64,000 nt of DNA from Mytilus trossulus (GCF_036588685.1 NC_086384.1:50113973-50177972), one strand, 5' to 3'; counted from the stretch's first letter, positions 34,473-45,075 are shown. The notes: a model not told the origin generated them from the letters alone. Numbers and translations: made by a program.

Positions 34473-34801
34473 GACTTGATAAATAATAGTTATACTTCCA
34501 AATAAATGTAAAATTTAATTAAAAATGATTTAAAAAATATTCGACATTTATTTTTGTTAGGGATTGGTGTTCCCCAGAGGTGAGGTGAAAGTACGACCAT
34601 TTTGGCCATAGGGTCCACATGAACCTTAAACAAAAAAGTATGATAAATGTAATATATTAATGTCTTTTTCTTATTCTTTTCTAAAGCAAAGCTCACTCAT
34701 TTAGATATCCCAGAATATTCAATGGAACAAGTTTAAATTTGAAAATTGTTTTAAATTATAATTTTATCATTTATCATTTATAAATGACACAGTTGTTATC
34801 A

Positions 34802-35242
34802 CTACCGTTCCATGGCTTTATCCAAACATTTCCAGAAAATGTTATTTTCATTTAATGTGTCTGTTTTACGAATGTGGTCATTGGCATCCAATGCCATCAT
34901 TTGAAGAACACATTGCGGTATTTCTGTTTTGGTTATATTTTCCAGGTTTATAACAATTATTCTTGCTTGTAATCCCAGGAAATGTTCAATTCCAACAGTA
35001 GCTTCATAGTATGCCCAATCATTGTTCACAAATTCTTTTGAAATCACTAAGATTATCTTTTTGCATTTTGGAATTGAATTGTTTAAAGCAAAAAGTCTAT
35101 GTTCTCCAGCAAGGACATCTCCTCTATCTAACAAAAGAAGTTTATAATTCCGTCTCTCTTCGAGAAATAAGCGCAGAGGTCCATATACCCATTTATAGTC
35201 GCCATCGCAATAAGCTACATATGCATCATATTCAAGTGATTC
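34802..35242 (-). pseudogene. Truncated duplicate of the TLR TIR domain
   Basis: On the minus strand it begins inside TIR box 1 (LEYDAYVAYCDGDYKWVYGP) at 35242 and runs intact to the stop at 34802. It is nearly identical to the end of the gene at 36418. It has no start codon context, LRRs or membrane segment, and the sequence upstream is the F6-containing flank of the next copy. It is a by-product of the tandem duplication. It could be transcribed only by read-through from the complete TLR gene, whose 3' end faces it. Confidence 0.9.
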
Positions 35243-35840
35243 ATAATTTAATGCGTCCGAAGCGCTTTTCTTGATTTACCTTTATAAGGAACGCTCAGAG
35301 CCAAATATTTGCCTTCCCATCCCTTTAAACAGAACAATGCAGTTTCATTGTAAATGCAAGTATAAAAACAGTAATGCCTATTTAGAATATTGCTTTAAAT
35401 AATCCAAATGATATGTGGATTGTTATTTAAAGTACGTGCTCTTGGATCTAATAAAAAGACACAACAGTTACATTTTTAAATAGAAGAAGTTTTATTTATT
35501 TATGCATTTAAAGTGTGTCACTTATTCTTATCTTTATTTCGATTTATTCGAGTTCTTTTACCTGTTAAGATAGGTAATTTTATACGAAATAGATTTGGGT
35601 ATATTGAAGTGGTTTTTAAAATGAAAGAAACCCATTATCGTTTAAATGCACATAAACTTTACTATTGCATGCAACGTTGTCACATTCTGTTAGAATATTT
35701 AATTTAATTTATATTGAACAAAATACACACGGGTTGCATGCGTCACGGTACAAGGAACTTATATCAAACACATATTGTACAAAATAGTTTCACATTTTTT
35801 CATGACAGTCACGTGATGTTTGTTTATTTTTTAACGTTGA

Positions 35841-36088
35841 GTACTTCAATATTGGTGATTGATGCGTTGAATTTTGGTACTTCCTATTTTCCTTTTTCGT
35901 TGGGTACTTGAATGTTGGTGATTGATGCGTTGAATTGTGGTACTTCCTCTTTTCCTTTTTCGTTAGGTACTTGGATGTTGGTGATTGATGCGTTGAATTT
36001 TGGTACTTCCTCTTTTCCTTTTTCGTTGGGTACTTTGATATTGGTGATTGATGCATTGAATTTTGGTACTTTCTCTTTCCTTTTTCGT
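35841..36088. repeat. 63-bp minisatellite, about 4 units (duplication copy 2)
   Basis: Identical by eye to 34225-34472. It lies 330-577 bases downstream of the stop codon of the complete TLR gene. Confidence 0.88.
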
Positions 36089-36417
36089 GACTTGATAAAT
36101 AATAGTTATACTTCCAAATAAATGTAAAATTTAATTAAAAATGATTTAAAAAATATTCGACATTTATTTTTGTTAGGGATTGGTGTTCCCCAGAGGTGAG
36201 GTGAAAGTACGACCATTTTGGCCATAGGGTCCACATGAACCTTAAACAAAAAAGTATGATAAATGTAATATATTAATGTCTTTTTCTTATTCTTTTCTAA
36301 AGCAAAGCTCACTCATTTAGATATCCCAGAATATTCAATGGAACAAGTTTAAATTTGAAAATTGTTTTAAATTATAATTTTATCATTTATCATTTATAAA
36401 TGACACAGTTGTTATCA

Positions 36418-38883
36418 CTACCGTTCCATGGCTTTATCCAAACATTTCCAGAAAATGTTATTTTCATTTAATGTGTCTGTTTTACGAATGTGGTCATTGG
36501 CATCCAATGCCATCATTTGAAGAACACATTGCGGTATTTCTGTTTTGGTTATATTTTCCAGGTTTATAACAATTATTCTTGCTTGTAATCCCAGGAAATG
36601 TTCAATTCCAACAGTAGCTTCATAGTATGCCCAATCATTGTTCACAAATTCTTTTGAAATCACTAAGATTATCTTTTTGCATTTTGGAATTGAATTGTTT
36701 AAAGCAAAAAGTCTATGTTCTCCAGCAAGGACATCTCCTCTATCTAACAAAAGAAGTTTGTAATTCCGTCTCTCTTCGAGAAATAAGCGCAAAGGTCCAT
36801 ATACCCATTTATAGTCTCCATCGCAATAAGCTACATATGCATCATATTCAAGTGATTCTTCTTTTGACTTCCGGAAAAGTGGATTTGCCATTCCGATAAA
36901 TAAACAAAAGTATTGTAGGTGCAATTTGTAACGATATCCAATTAGAATGAATAAAAGAAGAACACTGAATAAAGTTGCAGAAAAAATTAACCATACTGTA
37001 GTAATACATCTTATTCTCAAAATTCGCAAGTGATTGTAGACGATATTTGTTGTTGTAATATTTCCATCGTTTCCGACGCACGAATAACTACCATTGCTGT
37101 CAAGTTTTATTTTTGTAGTAAATAGCCATTCAACAAAATCTAATGAAGCACAAGTACAAACAAGGGGGTTTCCCTCTAATAAGACTGTCATTGTTTCATT
37201 TGATTTTTCAAATAGCACTTCAATCGCGTCAGTTTCTTCAGTTGTCAAATACGCTATTTTGTTGTTTCTGATGTTTAGGAAACTAAGACGGTTCAAGTCT
37301 TCTAGATTCAAGGGAATACTTGTGAACAAATTTCCTTCAAGTATCAAACATTGTAAACTGTCAAATTGACTTTTAAATGTTGAAGTTCTGAACTGGTCTT
37401 CGAATGCATTTCTTGAAAAGTCTATATACTGCAAATGTTTGAGTCCTTCGAGGAATTTACCTTGGTAATCCTCTTTAAAACCAACACTTAGTGAAGAACT
37501 TTGCATTATTAACTGTTCCAAATTGACGGCAGATTGCAGAAGGTTGTGATTTAAAAGTCCGCATTTGAAATGTGAAACATTAAGTACTACCACGTTCTGA
37601 AGTCCATTTAATGTGTAATTGCAGTCTGCAAGTGATGTGTACGTCAAATCTATTATTTTTAAATGTGGTATACCCTTGAATGTTATACTGTTGATCATGC
37701 CAAAATCATGGCCAATTAAAAAGGAGGCGTTAAAGAATTCGAGAGAAGAAGGAAGTCTTATTGAGTAATCTTTTGGCGTGTCAATTTTAAGACCATGGTA
37801 TCTCGTTCTTCTAGAAATATCACGTTTTAGTTTTTGAATATTTTGTATATAGTTACTATTAATTAAAGACATGTCTATTCTCTTGATATTGATAAAGTAA
37901 TTGAAATATAAAAAGATATATTCCTGGTGAAAATCAAATCTATTCCTACTTAAGTCTAAAGTCTCAAGACAGTTTCTGTATTTCATTTTCTGGAAAGCGG
38001 ATGCATCTATGAGCCTGATACCGTTGTCTCCTAAAGATAATCTTTTTACGCATATGTTACCGATATATGCAAATAGATCAGCCGAAATAACGTACTCACC
38101 GAAAAATTTGAAATTGCTGCTCAAATCTAATTCATCCATCTGTCGATTTTTAAACACGTGTAAGGCTTGTAATGTATTTGATAGTTTCGAGAATCTTTGA
38201 CCAAGCGTACTAAGACTAGAAAGTACTTCCAACGGTGCAAATGTATCGATTTCTATTTCTCGTATACCGCCATTGATACTTAAATACTTTAATGACGTCT
38301 TTTTAAATGAATCAAATGTATAGTTATGAATAACATAACCTTCATAATCGCCTTGGAAATAATGAAGATTTTTCATGACAGAAAATATATCTGCGAATGA
38401 TCCGTTCGACGGTCCACCATAAGTAAACACCTTTCTTATGTTTAATACATCTAGCCAAGACTCTCTCGGATACGTTGACAGCAAGTCATGTGATATATGA
38501 AGTACTTGTAGGTCATCTAGTGGTGCAAATGTATTCCCTTGAAACGATTTCATTGGATTATCGAATAAATTGATTTCGGTTAAAAGTGTCAATTTTTCAA
38601 AAGCTGATATATCTATTGCACTTATATTACAACTGCTTATATCCAGATATCTAAGCTGTGTATATCTAGTAAATATGTCCTTACCTAGACTGTTAAGGTT
38701 ATTATTCATTAGAAGTAAATCTGTTGTGTTTGATGGACATTCTGCCGGTATGAATGTTACATTCCTTGAACTACAGTCACATTTTATTTCATCCACACGT
38801 ATTGTAATATCACATTGTCTTGAATAAACAAACGAAAGAATACAGTTAACACAAAGAAAGAATAAACGTTGTAGTATCACCAT
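36418..38883 (-). CDS. Toll-like receptor, complete, single coding exon (821 residues)
   Basis: This is a type I membrane receptor of the Toll family; by family knowledge it senses ligands through its LRR ectodomain and signals through TIR adaptors. Signal peptide 1-21 (MVILQRLFFLCVNCILSFVY). N-terminal cysteine cap about 24-50 (C24, C35, C37, C49). LRRs run from about 55 to 560, and the LRRCT is at 572-603 (NPLVCTC, then YSCVG). The membrane segment is about 627-650 and the TIR domain about 679-817: box 1 YDAYVAY (680-686), box 2 DRGDVLAGE (714-722), box 3 FW (811-812). It has a single LRRCT, as in vertebrate-type TLRs. Ala719 takes the usual BB-loop Pro position. The start is the first Met of a good signal peptide. 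A TTTATT (AATAAA on the gene strand) at 36163-36168 may be its poly(A) signal. Its last 441 bases lie in the 1616-bp duplication. No damage was seen. Confidence 0.93.
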   Translation of the reverse strand: MVILQRLFFLCVNCILSFVYSRQCDITIRVDEIKCDCSSRNVTFIPAECPSNTTDLLLMNNNLNSLGKDIFTRYTQLRYLDISSCNISAIDISAFEKLTLLTEINLFDNPMKSFQGNTFAPLDDLQVLHISHDLLSTYPRESWLDVLNIRKVFTYGGPSNGSFADIFSVMKNLHYFQGDYEGYVIHNYTFDSFKKTSLKYLSINGGIREIEIDTFAPLEVLSSLSTLGQRFSKLSNTLQALHVFKNRQMDELDLSSNFKFFGEYVISADLFAYIGNICVKRLSLGDNGIRLIDASAFQKMKYRNCLETLDLSRNRFDFHQEYIFLYFNYFINIKRIDMSLINSNYIQNIQKLKRDISRRTRYHGLKIDTPKDYSIRLPSSLEFFNASFLIGHDFGMINSITFKGIPHLKIIDLTYTSLADCNYTLNGLQNVVVLNVSHFKCGLLNHNLLQSAVNLEQLIMQSSSLSVGFKEDYQGKFLEGLKHLQYIDFSRNAFEDQFRTSTFKSQFDSLQCLILEGNLFTSIPLNLEDLNRLSFLNIRNNKIAYLTTEETDAIEVLFEKSNETMTVLLEGNPLVCTCASLDFVEWLFTTKIKLDSNGSYSCVGNDGNITTTNIVYNHLRILRIRCITTVWLIFSATLFSVLLLFILIGYRYKLHLQYFCLFIGMANPLFRKSKEESLEYDAYVAYCDGDYKWVYGPLRLFLEERRNYKLLLLDRGDVLAGEHRLFALNNSIPKCKKIILVISKEFVNNDWAYYEATVGIEHFLGLQARIIVINLENITKTEIPQCVLQMMALDANDHIRKTDTLNENNIFWKCLDKAMER

Positions 38884-40230
38884 TTTTCAAATCAATTGTA
38901 AATCTTTTACTTTTAATATCTTTATTTTGGAGTGCATAACCACAAAATTTAGTAATATTCTCCTTTCATTAAACATTTAAATATCTAAATATAAACATGT
39001 ATATAGCATTCAAAAACCGGAGCCACTCAAGCAATAATCAAAATAATAAATTATATATACAAAGGTAAATTTCATATCAGTCTAAATTTTATTGTTGATA
39101 TGTTACCAAGTTGATAATTGTTTTGCGGAAGATAAACAGGAAGTACGGGCGGTTACATGAAATAGAAATCCAAACTACCTAGCTGATACATCCTCATTGT
39201 ATCGTCGGTTCATTTAACATTTTTAAAAGTAACTAACATATCATGAACCCCCCAACGGATTTTAATCAAATCACGTGATACGATGTTTAAAGATTTCAGG
39301 TGTTTTTACTTTAATTCACATTATGAATTAAAAATATTTATTAGTCATCGTTAGTACGTGGATTATTGAATATCGTAAATTTAATTTTAAACTTATTATA
39401 AATCTATCGCTTATGTTTTTTTTTATATTATTTTCTATTCTTTTTTCATGTTATTTTTGTTAATTTGTTTTTTGTTTATTTAAATTCGTATTGCCACAAA
39501 CTGTAAATATTTAATGTCAATAAGTTTGATGTGATTATACATTGTTCTATGATATTTTAATTATTGTGTGTGTCAATCACTTTATTTACTTCATATTTAC
39601 ATTTCTCATTTGCTTGAGCTCATTTGATAGTTTTTAAATTTGTCAGTTTTACTTTTTTGAAAGTACAACAGATTTTTCACACATGTTTGTGTAGAATAAC
39701 AATTAATTAAAATTAACAATTCAATACCAGATCTTCCACGATCCAAGTGGAATGCTTGATCACCGCTATATATCGAAATTGATTATTTCGCGGCCGTTTT
39801 CGTCGATATATATGCCGAATGACTGCCATGGAAATAGTCCATTTACAAGTAGAAAATATTTCAATAAAAACTAGTGATACACAAAACTCATAAATACACC
39901 TTTTATTATTTGATAACCCTTTATTATAATAACAGTACTGTTGTTTTCATGTAATTTATCATTTTGCTCTAATTTTGAAAAATAAATCTGAATTAATATA
40001 TAGGAATCGATAATCGTGACACACAGGATGCATCTTTCTCCGAAAATTACTTATCAACATATCGTGGTCGTTCACAGGAAGAACGAATTTGTATTTATAA
40101 ACACAATAAACAAAACATGAGGTTAAGCATTACACAGGTAAAATTTATATTTTGTCATCCGTTTACCTTTGATGGGGATCGAGCTTAGTTATATTAGGGT
40201 GAGCTAGATATGAGTTCATTTGAGTTCTAA
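38884..40230. other. Upstream region of the TLR gene; no other gene seen
   Basis: AT-rich. A near-palindrome GCTATATATCGA ... TCGATATATATGC spans 39765-39815. No promoter element could be assigned with confidence. Confidence 0.35.
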
Positions 40231-40234
40231 TGGC

Positions 40235-40520
40235 TAATGTCATCATGTTTATAGAATATAGAGGTGAAAGATACCAAAGAGACATTCAAATTCATTAGTC
40301 GAAATTAAATTGACAAAGCCATCAAATTTCTAAACATGAAAAATACATGTAGACGAAGAACAGTACACCAAACACAACATAGAAAACTAAAGTCTGGGCA
40401 ATACGAATCCAATTAAAAACTAGGAGTGATAAGGACGATAAGCAGTTTCGGTTCCGAATTGTAGCACCCCTCGTTTTGCTCATCATAGTGGAGATCCGGA
40501 AATAACTCGAATTCCGTAGT
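40235..40520 (+). mobile_element. Short interspersed element, family F3
   Basis: It contains GTGAAAGATACCAAAGAGAC, TAAATTGACAAAGCCATC, CACAACATAGAAAACTAAAG and AACTAGGAGTGATAAGGACG. This is the uninterrupted order of the F3 blocks that are split at 14148-15649. Confidence 0.6.
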
Positions 40521-40912
40521 TCACACTACATGTACTTAGGAAAGAGGGAACGGGATATAATTAGATTTAAAGGTATTTGTATTAAAGACATATGCAATCT
40601 TTGTTTTTGTTTTCATATTCTAGCTGACAAAAATCATGAAATTGCTGATTACCGAAATTTCAAATGCCCATAAATATGCAACTGGTAATCTTAGTTTTGG
40701 ATTGTAACATCTTATATGTTGTGTTAGAAAATAATCATAATATCCAAAATGCGATTTGATATTTCTGAAACTCAAAATGCTCTCAGTTTCATGGCCCATG
40801 TTTATGGAAAACTGCTTAAACTTATAACTTTCCCAAGTGCATCTGTTGTATACTACTTCCTGCATTGTCCAGCAAGTTTTGAATATTGTATTGCTTATAT
40901 ATACAGATCTGC

Positions 40913-41048
40913 AGGAGCGGATCCAGTCATTTAATAACAAAAGGGTTCCAATCCCAGCGCAACCGTATTTCCCTATTTAAATGAATTGATCGTAAAAAAG
41001 GGATTCCAACACCCGGAACCCCATCTCCCTTTAGATCCGCCACGAGCT
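40913..41048. mobile_element. Mini inverted-repeat element with GGCGGATC-type ends
   Basis: It starts GGAGCGGATCCAGTC and ends TTTAGATCCGCCACG, so the ends are inverted copies of (G)GCGGATC. It is about 135 bp with no ORF. Internal words AAAGGGTTCCAATCCC and AAAGGGATTCCAACACCC are direct repeats. Confidence 0.6.
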
Positions 41049-41104
41049 GCAAATACTTTTTTCGGTGTAAATTGCTAACATTCTTCTTGTAGCAAATACA
41101 GATT

Positions 41105-41350
41105 GAATCTTATATAAAGGCAACAGTAGTATACTGCTGTTCGAAATTCATAAATCGATTGAGAAAAAAAACCAAATCTGGGTAACAACTAAAACTGAAG
41201 GAAACACATCAAATATAGGAGGAGAACTAAGACACAACATTAAAATGTAACACACAAAAACGAGCTATAACTATGGTCATTTCCCTAACTTGGTACAGGG
41301 GATTTAAATAACCAAAAAAAATGGTGGGTTGAACCTGGTATGCCAACCCT
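41105..41350 (+). mobile_element. Short interspersed element, family F5
   Basis: It contains GGCAACAGTAGTATACTGCT, ATTCATAAATCGATTGAG, ACAACATTAAAATGTAACAC and CTTGGTACAGGGGATTTAAA, matching 21651-22075. Confidence 0.65.
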
Positions 41351-42135
41351 TTAGGTTTAACCCCTTCCTGTTCCCATCGGTACTCTGCTACCGATGGGCT
41401 ATATTTTTGGGCAACTAGCTTGCGTAAAGTATTGAATCTTTGGCATTTGTTGACGTACAGAAGTGGTTGATGGCTCAAATCAATCCCCTATATCACAGCT
41501 GGGTGATTCGTGGGGCCTAAAACCTCTCGCGAGTATGGTTTGGTATCAAATCGCTCCTAACGGACAACGTTTTCTCCTGTGAAAACCGTGTTTTTTTTTT
41601 TAATTTTGAACACAATATTTCCGTAGAGTATGGGAAAATATACTGTTGATTTTGGGGGCAATATAACTTTTTTTTATTAACTTCGCTGTGTATTTTTGAG
41701 GAAAACTATTCATAGTATGATTTAAACTTGTTCGCAAGTGAAATAAGTGATTGTAAGTGTACCAACGCAATCCTTTACCTGAAACGCACTCTCAATTTGT
41801 GGTCACTAATTTCCAAATTAATTGAAAAAGAGACAAAAACAGACAAAAAGTCATGTTTTTTTTTTTGAGGTTGACATAGATGTAACAGAACATTGTTTCT
41901 GAAGTGCCTGGTTATGGTTATGCCGAAAACACTTTTGTTGAAATAAAGAAACTGGTAAAAGTTAAGAAAAAAATAGCAGACTAAAGTATGATATCATCCT
42001 ATATTCGCTCAAAATGATGGGATTTACAACAATTATATGTTATATCGAGACTTAATTTCTATACGAAAACAGACTGATTATTTGTTTACTCTCACTTCGT
42101 TAATGGAACAGTTAACTACTAAAATTTCAATGTTT
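41351..42135. other. No gene seen
   Basis: AT-rich with poly-T runs near 41590 and 41860. No domain-bearing frame. Confidence 0.4.
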
Positions 42136-42141
42136 TAAACT

Positions 42142-42218
42142 GGAACTCCCGTGGTTCAGTGGGAAGCTGCACTAGCCCACAGCAGGAAGATTGCATGTTC
42201 GAACCTCAAAGCCGGAGG
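42142..42218 (+). tRNA. tRNA-like sequence (tRNA pseudogene or SINE head)
   Basis: CCGTGGTTCAGTGGGAAGC resembles a Pol III A box (TGGTTCAGTGG), and GCATGTTCGAACCTC resembles a B box (GTTCGAACC), at about the right spacing. CTCCCGT and GCCGGAG at the ends can pair at about six of seven positions. The T-stem pairs poorly and the anticodon loop is not regular, so a functional tRNA is unlikely. A tRNA-derived SINE head is possible. Confidence 0.35.
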
Positions 42219-43206
42219 TAAAAAAATACTTTCCCATATTAAATGTAACTTAACTTAACTTTACTTTTAATTTAAAAAAGAGGGTCATGAATACATACAA
42301 AACTCAAATTAAAAACAATGTTTGTATGTTTTTAAATAATGTGTGTCCTAATTGCACCCCCCCCCCTTCAACTAATACATCATAGGCCCAAAACACCAAA
42401 GTAATTATTGGTAATTCATTGAATCTTACTTTTAAAGTAAAAATTATATGTGCTGCTTGAATAAACATAGTTTAACCTAAAATTTGTGTCAAGGATAAGA
42501 TTTTTGACGAAAAAACGGCTGAAATCCGTTATTTTGCATATTGATGGCATCAACGTTTGGAAGGCATACATCACGTATTTCCTCCAACTATACCATAATT
42601 GTAACTTTCCTGTTTCTATCAGACTTAGGACATTGCTTTGACACCAAAACTATATCCTATTAGCCATTATAAAAGTCTTCAAACGACCTTTTTCGCACGA
42701 TTTTTGTATTTTTTTTACTTTTTTTCCGCAAGTCACGTGACTTTTGGACAGATAACACGTGACTTCAGAAGACAAAATTTCTGATATATTTATTTCTTTC
42801 CAATATTTAATCAATTATCTCTCAAATGGACCCACAACCACCTTTGTGTAAGCTTCAGTGCGAATGCTATATGCGATTGAACTTTGATAGTGTCTTTTCA
42901 TAAGTTTGCGTCAAATTTGGCGGAACGTGAAAGGGTTAAGGTAATTGCAATGAAAAAATGTTTTTATTAATTTATATATATAAGAAAAAGACGTCAAATA
43001 TTTATAACAATGAATGTTCAATCTTTTATTATTTATGCACATAATGTGTGACCCATATTTGTGGTTTCCCAAACCAGTTATTTTCAGAATTGTAAACAAG
43101 GTACGAAGTTTTTGCAACAACTTGTCATCGGAACATGGGGAATGATTTATAAGTTGCGGGTTTTTTTTTATGACAATGAAACATGTTTTTTTTTCTTCTG
43201 TTTATA
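42219..43206. other. No gene seen (1 kb)
   Basis: AT-rich, with a C11 run near 42356. CACGTGACTT occurs at 42733 and 42757 in a short imperfect repeat. A strong polypyrimidine tract and acceptor (TCTGTTTATAG) end at 43206, just before the F-box pseudogene exon. Confidence 0.4.
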
Positions 43207-43808
43207 GACATCCCATTCGTCACAACTCGGCTGATTCCGTACCTTCTAGTAGGAGAGTAACGGATTCACCCGAGGATTGCCGATTGAGACATCATCATCA
43301 ACAATGGAAATCAACAATCTTCCACCAGAAGTGATTGTAGGGATTTTCAGATATTTACCCACAGAGGAACTGATACAGTCTAAAGTTATATGCAAACTTT
43401 GGTAACAACTGAGCAAGTCAAAAATATTGTGGAAAAGTGTTACCGCTATATCGTATATCAATATTAAGGAAACAGCGCAAAACACATCGTCTTGAAAAAC
43501 ATGTTGATCAATAGTCACCAGATTCACAACTTAACAATTAGTCCACTAGGGTTAAAGGTAATTTTGCAACAAAGTCGTGAAGTTGAATTTGCTTACCTTT
43601 CCAATCTTGTTCTTGTGGCAGAACGAGTGTATAGCACATCTTTATTAAGTTTGATCAGTGAAAGATGCCCGAATCTAAAAACTTTGAAATTTAGTTGTTT
43701 CTATTGAAAAACATGGGAAACGACAGCTAGCTTTCTAAAGAAGCTGCCATTAGAAGAAATAGACATGGCTTTTGAAGACGATGATATAGACGTTTCTGTT
43801 TTCCCGTC
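43207..43808 (+). pseudogene. F-box/LRR-like protein pseudogene
   Basis: After a good splice acceptor, ATG at 43304 starts MEINNLPPEVIVGIFRYLP, a classic F-box beginning (LPPEVIxxIFxYLP), which in working proteins binds SKP1 in an SCF ubiquitin ligase. An in-frame TAA at 43403-43405 falls right after CKLW, where F-boxes usually have W followed by R/K. A frameshift near 43490 and a TGA at 43705 follow. The remaining frames read LRR-like text (ERCPNLKTLKFSC; KLPLEEIDMAF). Homology ends at about 43808, where the BEL/Pao element starts on the opposite strand. Retention of an acceptor suggests a duplicated gene rather than a processed copy. Confidence 0.7.
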
Positions 43809-44060
43809 CTTGTAAGTTGTTGGTTCGCCATTCTTGATGACACGTACTAATGCTTTACGAACCAAACCATCTGAACTTGGATAAACTTCAACTATAGTTC
43901 CTGTTAACCACTGATTCCTTTGCAGAGTATCATCAATCTTGAGCACAATATCATCCCTACATATATTGCGGCTTTCAACTTCCCACTTTTTCCTGAGTTG
44001 AAGATTGTGTAAGTATTCTGTTTTCCACCTTTTCCAAAACTGATTGGCTAATACTTGCAC
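43808..44060 (-). pseudogene. BEL/Pao integrase C-terminal (DUF5641-like) domain, truncated
   Basis: It reads FWKRWKTEYLHNLQLRKKW, then WLTGTIVEVYPSSDGLVRKA, the standard tail after BEL/Pao integrases. It is cut off at about 43808; the remaining residues of the open frame (to 43701) are antisense F-box sequence. A single stop (near 44074) separates it from the integrase core. Confidence 0.85.
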
Positions 44061-44075
44061 TTGTTTCCATTGAGC

Positions 44076-45075
44076 TTAATAAGTATCTTTAAGTGATAAA
44101 TCTGGAATATATTCCGTATCATTGTCTGTTTTGTGAGTGAGGACATTTTGCGATAACACATGAGGTGACTCTGGATCACTAGATACTACAGTTATTGATC
44201 TGTTGTTCACAATACAACATCCTTCCGCCATTAAAGTGCATAGAATTTCATGTGTAATTTGTTTACCTTTTATATCGCACAACATTGAATTCAAGATCTT
44301 TCGAGCTAGTCCTATCATACGCTCCCAAGCACCGCTCATATTGGAGGCGTGTGGTGGGTTAAATTTCCATATGGTTCCATTCTTTTGGAGATGGTCTTTA
44401 ATTGGTTGGTCTTCAACGTTGAAACTTGTAATGTCTAGTTCATTTATAGCTCCAATGAAATTTGTACCTTGATCTGACCGGAATTCCTTGACTGGTCCTA
44501 GAAGAGCTGTAAATCTGCGCAATGCATTGGTAAAGGAAGATGAAGTCATCTCCTCAACCACTTCTATGTGTATTGCTCGAGTTACTAGACAGGAAAACAT
44601 AATCGCCCATCGCTTTGTATTTGCTGAACCTCCACGTGTGCGTCTTGTTAAGATGGACCAAGGACCAAAGGTGTCCACGCCCACATAGGTAAATGGAGGG
44701 CTTGGTGTGAGACGGTCAGAAGGGAGATCAGCCATATTCTTTTGTTCGTCACTTCCTGGCAATTTACGACATTTTATACAGTTGTGTAGGATGGAATTAA
44801 TGAGGCGTTTACCTCCAGTAAACCATATTCCTCTTGAACGAATTGCTCCTTCCTTCAGTAAAATGTCTTCCTATGTGCTGAACAGCATTGTTACAGTGCT
44901 TGACTATTAATGTAGCAATGTAGCTTTTACCTGGTATAATTACAGGCATTTTTTCACAACTTTCTATGTCTGAGATTTTAAGTCTTCCTCCTACTCGAAG
45001 TAATCCATCGGAGTCTAATACTGGTGAAAGTGCAATTAAACTACTGTTAATTTGTAATGGTTTACTTTGCTTCAA
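44076..45075 (-). pseudogene. BEL/Pao integrase zinc and core domains
   Basis: The open piece 44076-44762 has YVGVDTFGPW, FRSDQGTNFIG and SNMSGAWERMIG, the D, D and E positions of a retroviral-type integrase core, which joins element DNA to host DNA. The piece 44809-45075 has IPGKSYIATLIVKHCNNAVQ and HIGRHFTEG, the start of the zinc-binding region, and a CIKCR-type cysteine pair follows near 44770. A frame break lies between the two pieces (about 44763-44860). Confidence 0.88.

Larger units (their letters stand above)
33624..36858. repeat. Recent 1616-bp direct tandem duplication (two copies)
   Basis: Copy 1 is 33627-35242 and copy 2 is 35243-36858, with the triplet TTC at 33624-33626, 35240-35242 and 36856-36858 as junction microhomology. 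I count about five single-base differences by eye (for example in the words at 34112, 34156, 35142, 35174 and 35201 versus their positions plus 1616), so identity is above 99 percent. Each copy spans, from left to right, an F6 fragment, the TLR downstream flank, the 63-bp minisatellite and the last 441 bases of the TLR coding sequence (minus strand). Copy 2 is attached to the complete TLR gene; copy 1 ends abruptly inside the TIR domain. Confidence 0.93.

Noticed and set aside
34174-36121. Repeated 60-90-codon frames on both strands
   Set aside because: Same minisatellite and its tandem duplicate; no domains, and copies are explained by the 1616-bp duplication.
40620-40940. 106-codon minus-strand frame (and the plus-strand frame 40749-40934)
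   Set aside because: No domain or splice context. The region is between short interspersed elements, and both strands are open by chance.
42356-42366. C11 run as a G-quadruplex or regulatory signal
   Set aside because: A simple homopolymer; no repeated G/C tracts around it.
43246-43527. 93-codon minus-strand frame
   Set aside because: Antisense of the F-box pseudogene; the plus strand carries the recognisable F-box motif.
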